From Planctomycetota bacterium (GTDB lineage: Bacteria; Planctomycetota; Brocadiia; Brocadiales; Brocadiaceae): a DNA stretch of 62,438 nt. Made by a program: the position numbers and the translations under genes. The stretch covers positions 1 through 62,438 of the forward strand of contig JACPHJ010000159.1 in the NCBI GenBank assembly GCA_016188675.1, written 5' to 3'. Positions 1 to 8,632 of this stretch are shown piece by piece. The notes below the pieces were generated by a model. It was not told where the DNA came from. It did not search any database and saw only the letters and a list, made by a program, of their open reading frames with translations. How positions within the stretch are numbered: the stretch's first letter is position 1; the number at the start of each line of letters is the position of its first letter.

Positions 1-42
1 GGAACCGAGGATATCAGCGCCGTAGAGAGTTTAGCCAGCTAA
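1..42 (+). CDS. C-terminal tail of a gene cut by the window edge
   Basis: Frame 1 is open from the first base to a TAA at 40-42 and encodes GTEDISAVESLAS. The other two forward frames stop close by or run into the next leader. The position just ahead of the chemoreceptor genes makes a chemotaxis gene possible, but 13 residues are too few to identify a family. Confidence 0.35.
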   Translation, partial: GTEDISAVESLAS

Positions 43-76
43 TGTAAGTCAAACATTTTAAAACGGGAGGATAAAA

Positions 77-1807
77 GTGTTTAGCAAAATGAACTTGATG
101 GCAAAATTTATTGCAACAACTATCGTCGCAGTCGTAATTTGCACGGGTATTTTGACGTATATCAACACAAAAAGGCAAAAGACGCAAATGCTGGAAGAAG
201 TAAGAAAACAGGCCAGGTCTGCGGCTGATCAACTCATTTCAACAAGGAAAGTGATTGCAGAAAAACAGAAGGCGATAAACACGGATTCTAAAGGCAACTT
301 CGAATTTAAAGGTGTAATCCCTGCAATTGTAGGCCGTGAAATTGCCGAGCATTTTAGTCAGACAACAATCTTTAAGATGAAGCAAACGAGCTTGAAATAT
401 CGTAATCCTAACAATAAGCCAGATGCCTGGGAGATTCAGCAGTTGGAAAGATTCGAATCCAACCCTGATTTAAAAGACTTTTCAGAAACAACTAAATTAG
501 AAGATGGCAGCAAAGTGTTTCGGCTGATGGTGCCATTAAAGATCGAAGAGGCGTGTATGAAATGCCATGGTGACCCGGCAAATAGTTCCACAAAAGATGG
601 CAAAGACATAGCAGGCAGGCAAATGGAAAATTACAAAGTGGGAGACATTCGCGGAGGAATAAGTGTAATCGCACCCCTGGCAACAATAAATGCAGCGATT
701 GCATCAAATAATTATTTTAATATCTTCGGAAACGCAATTTGTGTGATTGTCATAGGTGTGGTAGTTTTCCTTATTGCGCGAAACGTTGTATCAATGCTCA
801 AAAGACTGGTTGTTAACTTGATGAATGGATCAAAAGAATTAACTTCGGCGGCAAAAGAGATTTCTTCTTCCAGTCAGTCACTTGCCGACGGAGCATCGCA
901 GCAGGCATCCTCCATTGAGGAAACCTCTGCTTCTATCGAGGAAATGGCTTCTATGACTACGAGGAACGCTGATAACGCAAAAGAAGCAAACCAGCTTGCA
1001 GTCAAGACGAAAATGTCTGCCGAAGCAGGGAATGAGGAGTTGGATACATTGCAGACAACTATGAAGGAACTCAACGCCGGAAACGATAAGGTGCTTTCCA
1101 TTATCAAGTCTATTGATGAAATAGCGTTTCAAACTAACCTTTTGGCGCTGAATGCGGCGGTTGAGGCTGCCAGGGCCGGCGAACATGGAAAAGGGTTTGC
1201 CGTTGTCGCCGAAGAAGTGCGCAGCCTGGCGCAGCGGTGTTCCGTGGCTTCTAAGGAAACCGCAGACCTTATTAATTCCAGAGTAATCAGCACCGAAAAC
1301 GCCGCAAAAATTGCGGAGAAATCTGCTTCAAATCTTAAAGAAATCGTTACTGAAACGAAGAAGGTAACAGACCTGTCCGGTGAAATTGCAACGGCATCAC
1401 AGGAACAATCTGAAGGAATTAATCAGATTTCCAAGGCCATTTCGACAATGGATACCGTTACGCAGCAGAACGCCGCAAACGCTGAAGAATTAGCCGCATC
1501 AAGCGAGGAATTGACGGCACAGGCAGAAAGTCTGAAGACTATTGTAGCCGAACTGGCGACACAGGTTGGAGATATCAATGTGGATTTGGACGATTCGGAG
1601 ATAACAAAATCCGGTATTGGGGGAAAAGTCTTTACTCCAAAAAAAGAAGTTACCGCGAGTAAAATAAAACCGGCGGTGAGGATTACGGAGTATAACAGAG
1701 CCCAAAAGTTAAAGAGCAACGGAAATGGTTCCAGGAAAGGGAAAAAAACCGTATCCGGTACACCTGAAGAGTTGATACCACTCAATGGAGATTTCACAGG
1801 TTTTTAG
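77..1807 (+). CDS. Methyl-accepting chemotaxis protein with haem-c (DUF3365/Tll0287-like) sensor domain
   Basis: This is a transmembrane chemoreceptor of 576 aa. The GTG start at 77 follows GGGAGG at 65-70. TM1 spans about residues 9-28, a periplasmic domain about 30-210, and TM2 about 216-235. The periplasmic domain contains CMKCH at 160-164, a c-type haem attachment motif placed as in DUF3365/Tll0287-like sensors, so redox or small-ligand sensing through haem is likely. No clear HAMP domain is visible. The cytoplasmic part has the conserved signalling tip around 346-387 ([21 protein letters not shown]). The protein ends in DFTGF, which fits the aromatic-x-x-aromatic pentapeptide that tethers CheR/CheB in some receptors. 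It is a close paralogue of the next gene, and cheD, cheC, cheY, cheR and cheB follow. Confidence 0.93.
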   Translation: MFSKMNLMAKFIATTIVAVVICTGILTYINTKRQKTQMLEEVRKQARSAADQLISTRKVIAEKQKAINTDSKGNFEFKGVIPAIVGREIAEHFSQTTIFKMKQTSLKYRNPNNKPDAWEIQQLERFESNPDLKDFSETTKLEDGSKVFRLMVPLKIEEACMKCHGDPANSSTKDGKDIAGRQMENYKVGDIRGGISVIAPLATINAAIASNNYFNIFGNAICVIVIGVVVFLIARNVVSMLKRLVVNLMNGSKELTSAAKEISSSSQSLADGASQQASSIEETSASIEEMASMTTRNADNAKEANQLAVKTKMSAEAGNEELDTLQTTMKELNAGNDKVLSIIKSIDEIAFQTNLLALNAAVEAARAGEHGKGFAVVAEEVRSLAQRCSVASKETADLINSRVISTENAAKIAEKSASNLKEIVTETKKVTDLSGEIATASQEQSEGINQISKAISTMDTVTQQNAANAEELAASSEELTAQAESLKTIVAELATQVGDINVDLDDSEITKSGIGGKVFTPKKEVTASKIKPAVRITEYNRAQKLKSNGNGSRKGKKTVSGTPEELIPLNGDFTGF

Positions 1808-1812
1808 TATCA

Positions 1813-1888
1813 AACACACCCTTAAATCCCCTCTTGATAGAGGGGACTTTATCTCTCCCCTCTAAAAAGAGTTGCTGGGGGGTGTGTT
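1813..1888. repeat. Palindromic repeat, family A (AACACACCC ends)
   Basis: The ends AACACACCC and GGGTGTGTT are perfect 9-bp inverted repeats enclosing C-rich and G-rich tracts (AATCCCCTC..GAGGGG). Related units occur near 18149, 42047 and 50134, always between genes. Confidence 0.75.
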
Positions 1889-1958
1889 AGGAGTTTGCAA
1901 CGTATCGCAATATTAGCATAAACAGAAGATATGAAATTCCTGAACGTAAATGGATTCC

Positions 1959-1997
1959 TCGACTCCGCTCAGAATGCTTCACACTGAGCGGAGTCGA
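1959..1997. repeat. Inverted repeat TCGACTCCGCTCAG
   Basis: A perfect 14-bp inverted repeat (TCGACTCCGCTCAG / CTGAGCGGAGTCGA) has an 11-base loop. It is not followed by a T run, so it is more likely a dispersed REP-like element than a terminator. Confidence 0.65.
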
Positions 1998-2091
1998 AAT
2001 GTGGCAAAAGTTGCATAGTATTTAATTCGTAAATTTTTTAATTTTTGAGCACGATTTTGAGGATTCGTGCCCGAATTGGGAGGAAATTAAA

Positions 2092-3837
2092 ATGTTTAAG
2101 AAAATGAAATTAATGTCGCGTTTTATAGTAACAATAATCGTATCAATTGTAATTGCGATGGGTGTACTGTCTTACTTTAATATGAAGCGACAGAACGATC
2201 AGTTTTTAACGGAGGTCGAGACGCAAGCTACTATGGCGGCGCATGAACTCATGTGCGTCAGGAAGATAATAGCAGAGAAACAAAAGGTAATTAACACAGA
2301 TTCTGTAACAGGCAATGTCGAATTTAAAGGCGTGATTCCGGCAATTATCGGCCGGGAGGTATCTGAGTTATTTAGTGGGAGTACTCCATTTAAGATGAAA
2401 CAGACGAGCCTCAAATACAGAAACTCAAACAACAGACCAGATGACTGGGAGGCAAAGCAGCTTCAGGGATTTGAGTCGAACCCTGATTTAAAAGAAATAA
2501 AAGAGGTTGTAAAATTGGAAGATGGCTCAAAATTATTCCGATGCATCATACCACTTAAGATAGATGAAGGCTGCCTGAAATGCCACGGTGATCCTACAAC
2601 GAGTCCAACGGGAGACGGTAAAGATATCGCAGGTAAAGCTATGGAAAATTATAAACTCGGCGATATACGAGGCGGTATAAGTGTGACGGCGCCGATGGCC
2701 ACAGTCTCTAAGGCGATTGTTTCTAACAGAAACTTTAATATCTACGGCAGTGTAATATTTGTCTTTGTCGTTGGCGGCGTGGTGTTTTTCATTGTAAGAA
2801 ACATCATAAGTTTTCTCAAGAGATTTGTTCAAAATCTTCACGAAGGCGCTGAACAGGTGTCGTCCGCATCAGAACAAATCTCTGCATCAAGTCAGAACCT
2901 GGCTGAAGGCTCGACACAGCAAGCATCGTCTTTGGAGGAAACATCTTCTGCGATAGAGCAGATGTCTTCCATGACATCAAGAAATGCCGACAGTGCAAAA
3001 GAGGCAAATCAGCTTGCCATAAAGGCAAGAACCTCGGCAGAAAATGGAAGTCAGGCGATGCAGGAAATGCATGATATCATGAAAGAATTGAATTCCGGCA
3101 ACGATAAGGTTCTTTCGATTATCAAATCAATTGACGAAATTGCTTTTCAGACGAATCTCCTGGCGTTAAACGCTGCAGTAGAGGCTGCAAGGGCGGGCGA
3201 ACACGGAAAAGGTTTTGCTGTGGTCGCACAGGAAGTAAGAAGTCTTGCACAGAGATGTGCCGTTGCCGCAAAAGAAACTGCCGATCTCATTAATTCCAGA
3301 GTAGAATGCACTGAAAACGCCACAAAAGTTACCGATAAACTGAGCATTGCATTAAATGATATAGTCGTAGATACAAAGAAGGTCACAGACCTGGCAGGTG
3401 AGATTGCCGCAGGTTCGCAGGAGCAGGCAGACGGCACGCTACAATTATCCAAAGCAACTACTCAAATGGATCAGGTCACTCAAAACAATGCCGCCACGGC
3501 AGAGGAATTGGCATCCTCAAGTGAAGAACTTTCAGCGCAAGCTAAAAGTTTAGAGGATAGGGTAGACGAACTAGCCAACGAAATTGGAATGAGAAATACA
3601 GATTCAGATAAAACGGGACGTACTTATGTTCATGCTAATAACGGTCATGAAACTTACAAGGAGAACTCTGTCCGGGCAAAAAACAACACGTCCAAACATA
3701 CCGGGAGGAATGATACTATAATTTTTGACGTAAAGAGAAAGAGCAACGGACAAAGCAAAGCCAACGGAGAAAGGGTGCCTCAGAACAGGCTAGGAAGTGA
3801 TGAAGTAATTCCTATGGATGACTTCAAAGGTTTTTAA
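2092..3837 (+). CDS. Methyl-accepting chemotaxis protein with haem-c (DUF3365/Tll0287-like) sensor domain, paralogue 2
   Basis: This 581-aa protein is a tandem paralogue of the preceding receptor, alignable from the first residues ([11 protein letters not shown]). It has TM1 at about 9-28 and a periplasmic domain with CLKCH at 161-165 followed by GDP, as in the first copy. TM2 lies at about 217-237, followed by a long coiled-coil signalling domain with the [21 protein letters not shown] tip. It ends in DFKGF, again matching the CheR-tether pentapeptide pattern. The linker before the tail is polar and differs from copy 1. GGGAGG precedes the ATG. Conserved haem ligands in both copies support a real haem-binding role; the ligand or redox cue cannot be read from sequence. 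Confidence 0.93.
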   Translation: MFKKMKLMSRFIVTIIVSIVIAMGVLSYFNMKRQNDQFLTEVETQATMAAHELMCVRKIIAEKQKVINTDSVTGNVEFKGVIPAIIGREVSELFSGSTPFKMKQTSLKYRNSNNRPDDWEAKQLQGFESNPDLKEIKEVVKLEDGSKLFRCIIPLKIDEGCLKCHGDPTTSPTGDGKDIAGKAMENYKLGDIRGGISVTAPMATVSKAIVSNRNFNIYGSVIFVFVVGGVVFFIVRNIISFLKRFVQNLHEGAEQVSSASEQISASSQNLAEGSTQQASSLEETSSAIEQMSSMTSRNADSAKEANQLAIKARTSAENGSQAMQEMHDIMKELNSGNDKVLSIIKSIDEIAFQTNLLALNAAVEAARAGEHGKGFAVVAQEVRSLAQRCAVAAKETADLINSRVECTENATKVTDKLSIALNDIVVDTKKVTDLAGEIAAGSQEQADGTLQLSKATTQMDQVTQNNAATAEELASSSEELSAQAKSLEDRVDELANEIGMRNTDSDKTGRTYVHANNGHETYKENSVRAKNNTSKHTGRNDTIIFDVKRKSNGQSKANGERVPQNRLGSDEVIPMDDFKGF

Positions 3838-3867
3838 GTTCATGTTTAGGAATTTCATAGTAAGAAT

Positions 3868-3913
3868 GTAGCGCGGGATTTATCCCGCATAAGCGACATA
3901 AATGTCGCGCTAC
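3868..3913. repeat. Compound palindrome GTAGCGCG..CGCGCTAC
   Basis: The ends GTAGCGCG and CGCGCTAC pair, and two smaller hairpins (GCGGGATTTATCCCGC and GCGACATAAATGTCGC) sit inside. It looks like a REP-type element between the receptor and cheD. Confidence 0.65.
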
Positions 3914-4015
3914 AATAAAAGAAAAGGTCGCTGCTAAAGACAGCCTAATTTGTATTTGTTAGCACAACTTTATCTCCCATGCGTGTAAATAGTTCAGGGC
4001 AGATGAGGTATAAAA

Positions 4016-4103
4016 ATCCCCCTTAAAAAAGGGGCAAGGGGGTTGTAAAATAGCCCTGGAAGAAAAACACAACCCCCTGAATCCCCCTTTATTAAGGGGG
4101 ACT
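4016..4103. repeat. Palindromic repeat, family B (AATCCCCCTT / ACAACCCCCTGAATC)
   Basis: Two hairpins, AATCCCCCTTaaaaaaGGGG and CCCCCTTTATTAAGGGGG, are separated by an internal ACAACCCCCT/AGGGGGTTGT pairing. Nearly identical copies lie at 12782 and 18477, with shorter ones at 11187 and 23957. It ends about 45 bases ahead of the cheD start. Confidence 0.8.
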
Positions 4104-4148
4104 AACTTATTGCTTTCAATTGATTATTGGAGGGAGGTAATCAGGAAC

Positions 4149-4628
4149 TTGAATTATACACAAAATGCAATCACAGTTGGCGTAGGCGATTTAAAGATTA
4201 CACAGTCGCCTAACGCATTAAAGACGTTATTGGGTTCGTGTATTGGAATTGTACTGCACGATCCGGTAAACAAGATTGGGGGGCTTTTACACATAATGCT
4301 CCCAAAGAAAAACGGCAAGGATTTAAAAATAACGAAATACGCCGATCCCGGGCTTTCATATTTTATTTCTCACATGGTAACGAACGCCGGGGCATTAAGA
4401 GGCACTCTTTACGCCAAGATATTTGGCGGCGCAAAGATGTTCGAAACAAATGGCATGCTTAATATAGGCGAATCAAATGAGCTGGAGGTGCGGAGGATAT
4501 TGAGAGAAGAAGGCATAAAAATTGTGGCATCGAAAACAGGTGGTACGAAGGGATACAACATATTGTTCGACACGCACACTGGCGATGTAACATGCCGTAT
4601 ATTTGGCGAGTCAATTGTGGTTTATTAA
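4149..4628 (+). CDS. cheD: Chemoreceptor glutamine deamidase CheD
   Basis: CheD deamidates glutamines on chemoreceptors and, in many bacteria, binds CheC to raise CheY-P phosphatase activity. The family signature is visible: LGSCIGIVLHD with the catalytic Cys at residue 31 and GGLLHIMLP with the catalytic His at 48, counted from the start chosen here. I chose TTG at 4149 because GGAGGGAGG at 4129-4137 sits 11 bases upstream and the protein then begins in the usual place. The in-frame TTG at 4110 lies at the edge of a repeat and would add 13 unrelated residues. The length of 159 aa is typical. cheC follows 14 bases later, matching the CheC-CheD partnership. Confidence 0.9.
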   Translation: MNYTQNAITVGVGDLKITQSPNALKTLLGSCIGIVLHDPVNKIGGLLHIMLPKKNGKDLKITKYADPGLSYFISHMVTNAGALRGTLYAKIFGGAKMFETNGMLNIGESNELEVRRILREEGIKIVASKTGGTKGYNILFDTHTGDVTCRIFGESIVVY

Positions 4629-4642
4629 CGAAAGAGGTAAAA

Positions 4643-5248
4643 ATGAATATTACACAAGATAGTATGAAAGTAGTTGAAATAATGTCACGACTTAGCATCG
4701 ATCGGGCTTCCAGGGCGCTATCCAAGACACTGAGAACCGGCGCAAAGATATCCCTGTCAAAAGCGTACATAGCGGATTTAAGTGAAACTACCGCAAAGAT
4801 GAATGATGATCTCAGGGAAATGACGGGCGTTATGGTTAGTTTTAAGGGAAATGTAAGCTGCAAGCTTTTATTCATGATGCCCGTGGCCGGTTCATTTATC
4901 CTCACGGATCTCTTTCTGCGGCAGCCAGCCGGAACAACAAAGGAATATAACGAATTTACTGAAAGTGTAGTACAGGAACTGGGAAACATTCTTGCAAGTC
5001 ACATCAGTAATGCGCTGGTTTCTGATTTTGACGCCAAGCTGCTGCCACAACCTCCCCAGGTACATAATGACTATGCAGGAGTCATGTTTTCTAATCTTGT
5101 TCTGGAACAAGGTATGACGGATGACAAACTGTTGCTGTTAGAAACTCAATTCGATATTTGCAAAACCGAACTGGAGTGTTATCTATTTTTAGTCCCGGAG
5201 ATGACGTCATTTGGAAAATTGTTGGATAATATAGGAGTAAATGTATGA
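4643..5248 (+). CDS. cheC: CheY-P phosphatase CheC-like protein
   Basis: This 201-aa protein has the CheC/CheX-type fold signature. The second phosphatase motif is present (ESVVQELGNILASHISNAL, with the E-x2-N pair). The first motif is degenerate (EIMSRLSIDRASRALSKTL), where Ser stands at the usual Asn. It is therefore probably a one-site CheC that dephosphorylates CheY-P and binds the neighbouring CheD. The ATG at 4643 is preceded by AGAGGT; an upstream in-frame ATG at 4592 would overlap cheD and lacks an RBS. The stop overlaps the cheY start (ATGA), so the two are translationally coupled. Confidence 0.8.
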   Translation: MNITQDSMKVVEIMSRLSIDRASRALSKTLRTGAKISLSKAYIADLSETTAKMNDDLREMTGVMVSFKGNVSCKLLFMMPVAGSFILTDLFLRQPAGTTKEYNEFTESVVQELGNILASHISNALVSDFDAKLLPQPPQVHNDYAGVMFSNLVLEQGMTDDKLLLLETQFDICKTELECYLFLVPEMTSFGKLLDNIGVNV

Positions 5249-5610
5249 GAAAAATATTAGTAGTAGACGACGCCAAAGTCATAAGGATGGTAATCAAACA
5301 GATTCTGACCCGCAACGGTTTTCAGATTGCCGGAGAAGCTGGCAACGGAAAAGAAGCGCTTGAAAAGTACAAGGAATTAAGGCCGGATGCCGTAACCATG
5401 GACATCATAATGCCGGAGGCGGACGGCATTCAAGGGCTTAAAGAAATATTAGCCTTTGATAAACAGGCGAAGGTAATCATGATTTCTGCCATTGACCAGC
5501 GTGATTCCTTAACTGATGCCATTCGACATGGCGCTACAGACTACGTAGTAAAACCATTCGAGGACGACCGTATGGTAACGGCATTAAAAAATATCTTCGG
5601 CGAGGCGTAA
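5245..5610 (+). CDS. cheY: Chemotaxis response regulator CheY
   Basis: This is a single receiver domain of 121 aa. The acidic pair is Asp8-Asp9, the phosphoacceptor is Asp53 in AVTMDIIMP, and the conserved Lys is in VVKPF near 103. It would be phosphorylated by CheA (not in the window), switch the flagellar motor and be reset by the coupled CheC. The start overlaps the cheC stop by four bases. Confidence 0.92.
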   Translation: MRKILVVDDAKVIRMVIKQILTRNGFQIAGEAGNGKEALEKYKELRPDAVTMDIIMPEADGIQGLKEILAFDKQAKVIMISAIDQRDSLTDAIRHGATDYVVKPFEDDRMVTALKNIFGEA

Positions 5611-5660
5611 TCACATTTTAACCGGACGTATACAAATATATAAAATCGGAGAACTTTCTA

Positions 5661-6494
5661 ATGGACATTGATATCAATGACAAAGAATTTTGTTTATTTC
5701 AACGCTTGATATACGACGAAAGTGGTATAAACCTTACTCCGACAAAAAGAGAATTGCTGAAATCCCGTTTAATGAAGCGTCTCAGAGAAAGGTCATTGAC
5801 CTCATTTAAAGAATATTACCAATACGTAACAGAAGAAGATGCGACAGGCGAGGAAATGGTCATGATGCTCGATTGCATCTCTACCAACCTGACGGAATTT
5901 TTTAGAGAACCTGCGCATTTTGATTTCCTGTCAAAAAAAGGACTGCCTGCCTTATTAGAGAATAAAAGAAAAAAGAGAGACAAAAAGATTCGGATATGGA
6001 GCGCCGGCTGCTCTACCGGCGAGGAGCCTTACACCCTCTCCATAGTTCTGTCTGAGCATATTGGAGCGCCCCGTGAATGGGATATAAAAATATTGGCAAC
6101 AGACCTGTCAACAAGGGTTTTAAAAAAGGCCATGCAGGGACTATACCTCAAAAACCGAATCAAGGGCATATCAACTCAAATGTTGAATACGTATTTTAAA
6201 AAAGGATCAGGGAGTTATAGCGATTATTACAAAATCCAGGATCACTTAAAGGATATGATTGTATTTAGAAGGCTTAATCTTACCAATGAAGACTTTCCCT
6301 TTAGAGGACACTTTGACTTAATATTTTGCAGAAATGTAATGATTTACTTTGACAAAGAAACACAGTCTGAACTGGTATCGAAATATTACAAACATCTTGC
6401 CCCTGATGGGTATTTATTTATAGGGCATTCCGAAAGTCTTGCGGGGACGAATAATAAATTCCGCTATGTACAACCTACTATTTATCAAAAGTAA
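5661..6494 (+). CDS. cheR: Chemoreceptor methyltransferase CheR
   Basis: CheR transfers methyl groups from SAM to receptor glutamates. The 277 aa show the N-terminal helical domain (about 1-80) and the SAM-binding motif WSAGCSTGEEPYTLSI near 113, then the CRNVMIYFDKETQ and LFIGHSESL segments typical of CheR. The receptors in the same locus end in aromatic pentapeptides that could tether this enzyme. cheB follows, with its ATG 23 bases downstream of this stop. Confidence 0.93.
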   Translation: MDIDINDKEFCLFQRLIYDESGINLTPTKRELLKSRLMKRLRERSLTSFKEYYQYVTEEDATGEEMVMMLDCISTNLTEFFREPAHFDFLSKKGLPALLENKRKKRDKKIRIWSAGCSTGEEPYTLSIVLSEHIGAPREWDIKILATDLSTRVLKKAMQGLYLKNRIKGISTQMLNTYFKKGSGSYSDYYKIQDHLKDMIVFRRLNLTNEDFPFRGHFDLIFCRNVMIYFDKETQSELVSKYYKHLAPDGYLFIGHSESLAGTNNKFRYVQPTIYQK

Positions 6495-6517
6495 TGCTTT
6501 TTAGCAGGAGTACTATC

Positions 6518-7591
6518 ATGAATAGAAAAATAAAGGTATTAATTGTGGATGATTCCGCAGTAGTCAGAAAAATATTATCAACAGGTTTAAGCAGGGATCG
6601 GGAAATAGAAGTAGTAGGAACAGCAGCGGATCCATTTATTGCCAGGGACAAAATCATAAATCTAAGACCCGATGTCATAACCCTGGACGTTGAGATGCCC
6701 AGAATGGATGGTATCTCTTTCCTGCAAAGATTAATGACATATTTTCCTCTGCCCGTTATTATGGTCAGTTCACTGACACAAGCCGGTTGCGATACTACGT
6801 TAAAGGCGCTGGAAGTTGGAGCATTGGATTTTGTTACAAAACCATCATTGGACGTGTCGCATACGCTCGAAGAGATTGTTACCGAATTGGCTGAAAAGAT
6901 AAAAGAGTCTGCTAACGTTAGAGTTAAAAAGAGGGAATATTTTAAAAGTACGGAATCCAGACAACCTCAGACAAGCCATGCACTAATCAACAGTACACAT
7001 AAGATTGTTGCAATAGGGGCATCCACAGGGGGAACTGAGGCGCTCAAGGAGGTGTTGATACAAATGCCGCCAAATGCACCCGGAATATTGATCGTACAGC
7101 ACATGCCTCAATTATTTACAAAATCATTTGCTGAACGGCTGAATTCCCTTTGTGCTATCGAGGTAAGAGAGGCAAAAGACGGCGACAGTATTATTCCGGG
7201 ACTGGCGCTGATTGCGCCAGGAAATTATCACATGGAGCTGCGAAGAAACGGCGCCCGGTATTATGTAGCGACGAATCAGGAACTGCCTGTGCGCCGCCAC
7301 AGGCCGTCCGTTGAAGTATTATTCGAATCGGTTGCAAAATATGCAGGTTCTAATGCCGTTGGTGTAATCATGACCGGTATGGGCGATGACGGCGCAGGCG
7401 GACTTCTGAAGATGAAAGAATCGGGCGCAAAAACGATAGCATGCTCGCCTTTTTGGTTTAGCATACGGTCTGGGCTATCCAATCAAATTAACTCTGGAAG
7501 GAGACGAACCATGCAGGAACGTACGGGAGAACTGACATTTAAAGGCAATCCGCTGAAACATAATCAATCTATGCCTGTCACGCCCGAATGA
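6518..7591 (+). CDS. cheB: Chemotaxis response regulator protein-glutamate methylesterase CheB, with replaced C-terminus
   Basis: CheB removes receptor methyl groups when phosphorylated. The ATG at 6518 follows AGGAG at 6506-6510. The receiver domain has phosphoacceptor Asp57. The catalytic triad is complete: Ser169 in GASTGG, His195 in VQHMP and Asp291 in GMGDDG. Homology stops at about residue 308 (GAKTIA). The expected C-terminal strands and helices (a QDE..CVVFGMP-type segment) are absent from all frames. The last ~50 codons instead read through a foreign segment into the start of a thiol peroxidase gene at 7511. The protein is therefore probably chimeric and may be unstable, even though the active-site residues survive. 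An assembly deletion is the alternative. Confidence 0.85.
   Translation: MNRKIKVLIVDDSAVVRKILSTGLSRDREIEVVGTAADPFIARDKIINLRPDVITLDVEMPRMDGISFLQRLMTYFPLPVIMVSSLTQAGCDTTLKALEVGALDFVTKPSLDVSHTLEEIVTELAEKIKESANVRVKKREYFKSTESRQPQTSHALINSTHKIVAIGASTGGTEALKEVLIQMPPNAPGILIVQHMPQLFTKSFAERLNSLCAIEVREAKDGDSIIPGLALIAPGNYHMELRRNGARYYVATNQELPVRRHRPSVEVLFESVAKYAGSNAVGVIMTGMGDDGAGGLLKMKESGAKTIACSPFWFSIRSGLSNQINSGRRRTMQERTGELTFKGNPLKHNQSMPVTPE
7511..7591 (+). pseudogene. tpx: Stranded 5' end of a thiol peroxidase (tpx) gene
   Basis: ATG at 7511 is preceded by GGAAGGAG at 7498-7505. The first 16 codons encode MQERTGELTFKGNPLK, which I recognise as the start of Tpx-family peroxidases (MxERTGxVTFKGNPLxL). Homology ends there; the frame runs ten more codons to TGA inside repeat-like sequence. 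No Tpx catalytic cysteine region exists downstream. The fragment is in frame with the end of cheB. Confidence 0.6.
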
Positions 7592-7621
7592 TTTTGTCGG
7601 GCATCCATGTCTTTAGAACCG

Positions 7622-7653
7622 CTGGATTCCCGCCAAAAGCATGCGGGAATGAC
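7622..7653. repeat. Inverted repeat CTGGATTCCCGC..GCGGGAATGAC
   Basis: TTCCCGC and GCGGGAA pair around a short loop. A smaller hairpin (GCCCGA..TCGGGC, about 7582-7602) lies just before it. Both are in the spacer after the tpx fragment; the rest of 7654-7821 shows no gene. Confidence 0.5.
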
Positions 7654-7821
7654 ATACTTTTCAAGAGGTTAAATGTTCAACTTATTTTTGCTAAATCCCT
7701 AAGCTGAATATTTTTGCAGAGAATCCCTTTGATTTTATTTAATTGCACTAAATTATTTAGGGAATTTGCCGACATATACCGTATTGGATACAGTATTTAT
7801 GAATAGCATCTGCTATTCCCC

Positions 7822-7855
7822 AGTCATGACCACCCGCATGCGGGTGGTCATGACT
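7822..7855. repeat. Perfect 34-bp palindrome upstream of the hemerythrin gene
   Basis: The sequence reads identically on both strands from 7822 to 7855, centred on GCATGC with GACCACCC arms. It ends 28 bases before the hemerythrin ATG and overlaps where a promoter or leader would be. It could be an operator, a translation-controlling hairpin or a repeat. Confidence 0.7.
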
Positions 7856-7883
7856 CTTTAAACAATTTTAAGGAGGCAGAAAC

Positions 7884-8288
7884 ATGGCAATGCAGTGGAA
7901 CGAAAATCTGGCAGTAGGTGTGGATGTAATAGACAACCAGCACAAAGGAATAATTAGCAGGATAAATAATTTGTTAAATGCAATGTCACAGGGCAAAGGA
8001 AAGGATGAGGTAGGTAAAGTGCTGACATTTTTAGCGGATTATGTAGTAAAGCATTTCAGCGCTGAAGAGGGTTTGATGAAGAAACATAACTTCGATGGTT
8101 ATGCGGAACAGCAAGCAGAGCATGCTAAATTTATAAAAGACTTTTCTCTGTTAAAAAATGAATTTGAAACACGGGGTGTTACTTCAACCCTGGTGCTGCA
8201 AACCCAGCGGCAGCTATGCGATTGGTTGACAAATCACATTACAAGCAAGGATAAACAAATAGGCGCGTTCATAAAAAAATGTGCGTAG
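7884..8288 (+). CDS. Bacteriohemerythrin with one metal-ligand His changed to Gln
   Basis: Bacteriohemerythrins bind O2 or related ligands at a non-haem di-iron site. The 134 aa align end to end with the family (MQWNENLAVGVDVIDNQHKGI.. to LTNHITSKDK). His20, His57, Glu61, His80 and the C-terminal His and Asp of NHITSKD are present. The position that normally holds the His of the HxxxH pair (AEHKAEH in relatives) is Gln76 (AEQQAEH), so one iron ligand is missing or changed. AAGGAGG precedes the ATG. Its place beside aerotaxis-like haem receptors suggests oxygen handling or sensing; that link is inference. Confidence 0.9.
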   Translation: MAMQWNENLAVGVDVIDNQHKGIISRINNLLNAMSQGKGKDEVGKVLTFLADYVVKHFSAEEGLMKKHNFDGYAEQQAEHAKFIKDFSLLKNEFETRGVTSTLVLQTQRQLCDWLTNHITSKDKQIGAFIKKCA

Positions 8289-8304
8289 TTTTAAATATCC
8301 TATA

Positions 8305-8386
8305 GGTAGGAGCCGTCTCCCGACTGCGACCGGCAATTTACAGCGGTGTGCATGTGTCCGGTCGCCAACGGGAGTTGGCTCCTGCC
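8305..8386. repeat. Long inverted repeat GGTAGGAGCC..GGCTCCTGCC
   Basis: The arms GGTAGGAGCC..CTCCCG..GCGACCGG and CCGGTCGC..CGGGAG..GGCTCCTGCC pair over most of their length. It lies just after the hemerythrin stop and could act as its transcription end, although no T run follows. Confidence 0.65.
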
Positions 8387-8542
8387 AAAAACATTAAAAC
8401 CCCCTATACGTTAAAATTAGGAAGATATCTGATTTACTTAAATACGCAATGACATTCTCACCTCCAAGAGTTCTTATTGAAAATTATCCTCATGATGCCA
8501 TACCCAAAGGCGTGTTTTGTCGGAAAAAGCGGACATAATAAC

Positions 8543-8632
8543 ATGCAAGAAATCGTTAAAGGTAAAAAAGCCCACGAAGTATTGAAACGGACACGCATAT
8601 TCCATTTTATAAACAGGGATAACTACTTATGA
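8543..8632 (+). CDS. Possible 29-aa leader ORF overlapping the sensor-kinase start
   Basis: An ATG at 8543 opens a 29-codon frame (MQEIVKGKKAHEVLKRTR..) whose TGA overlaps the next ATG (ATGA at 8629-8632), as in translational coupling. There is no strong RBS and no recognisable homology. It may be chance. A second short frame lies upstream at about 8450-8540. The rest of 8387-8628 shows no gene. Confidence 0.25.
   Translation: MQEIVKGKKAHEVLKRTRIFHFINRDNYL

Noticed and set aside
4013..4103. CRISPR array or tandem repeat
   Set aside because: The repeats are inverted, not regularly spaced direct repeats with unique spacers, and no cas gene is present in the window.
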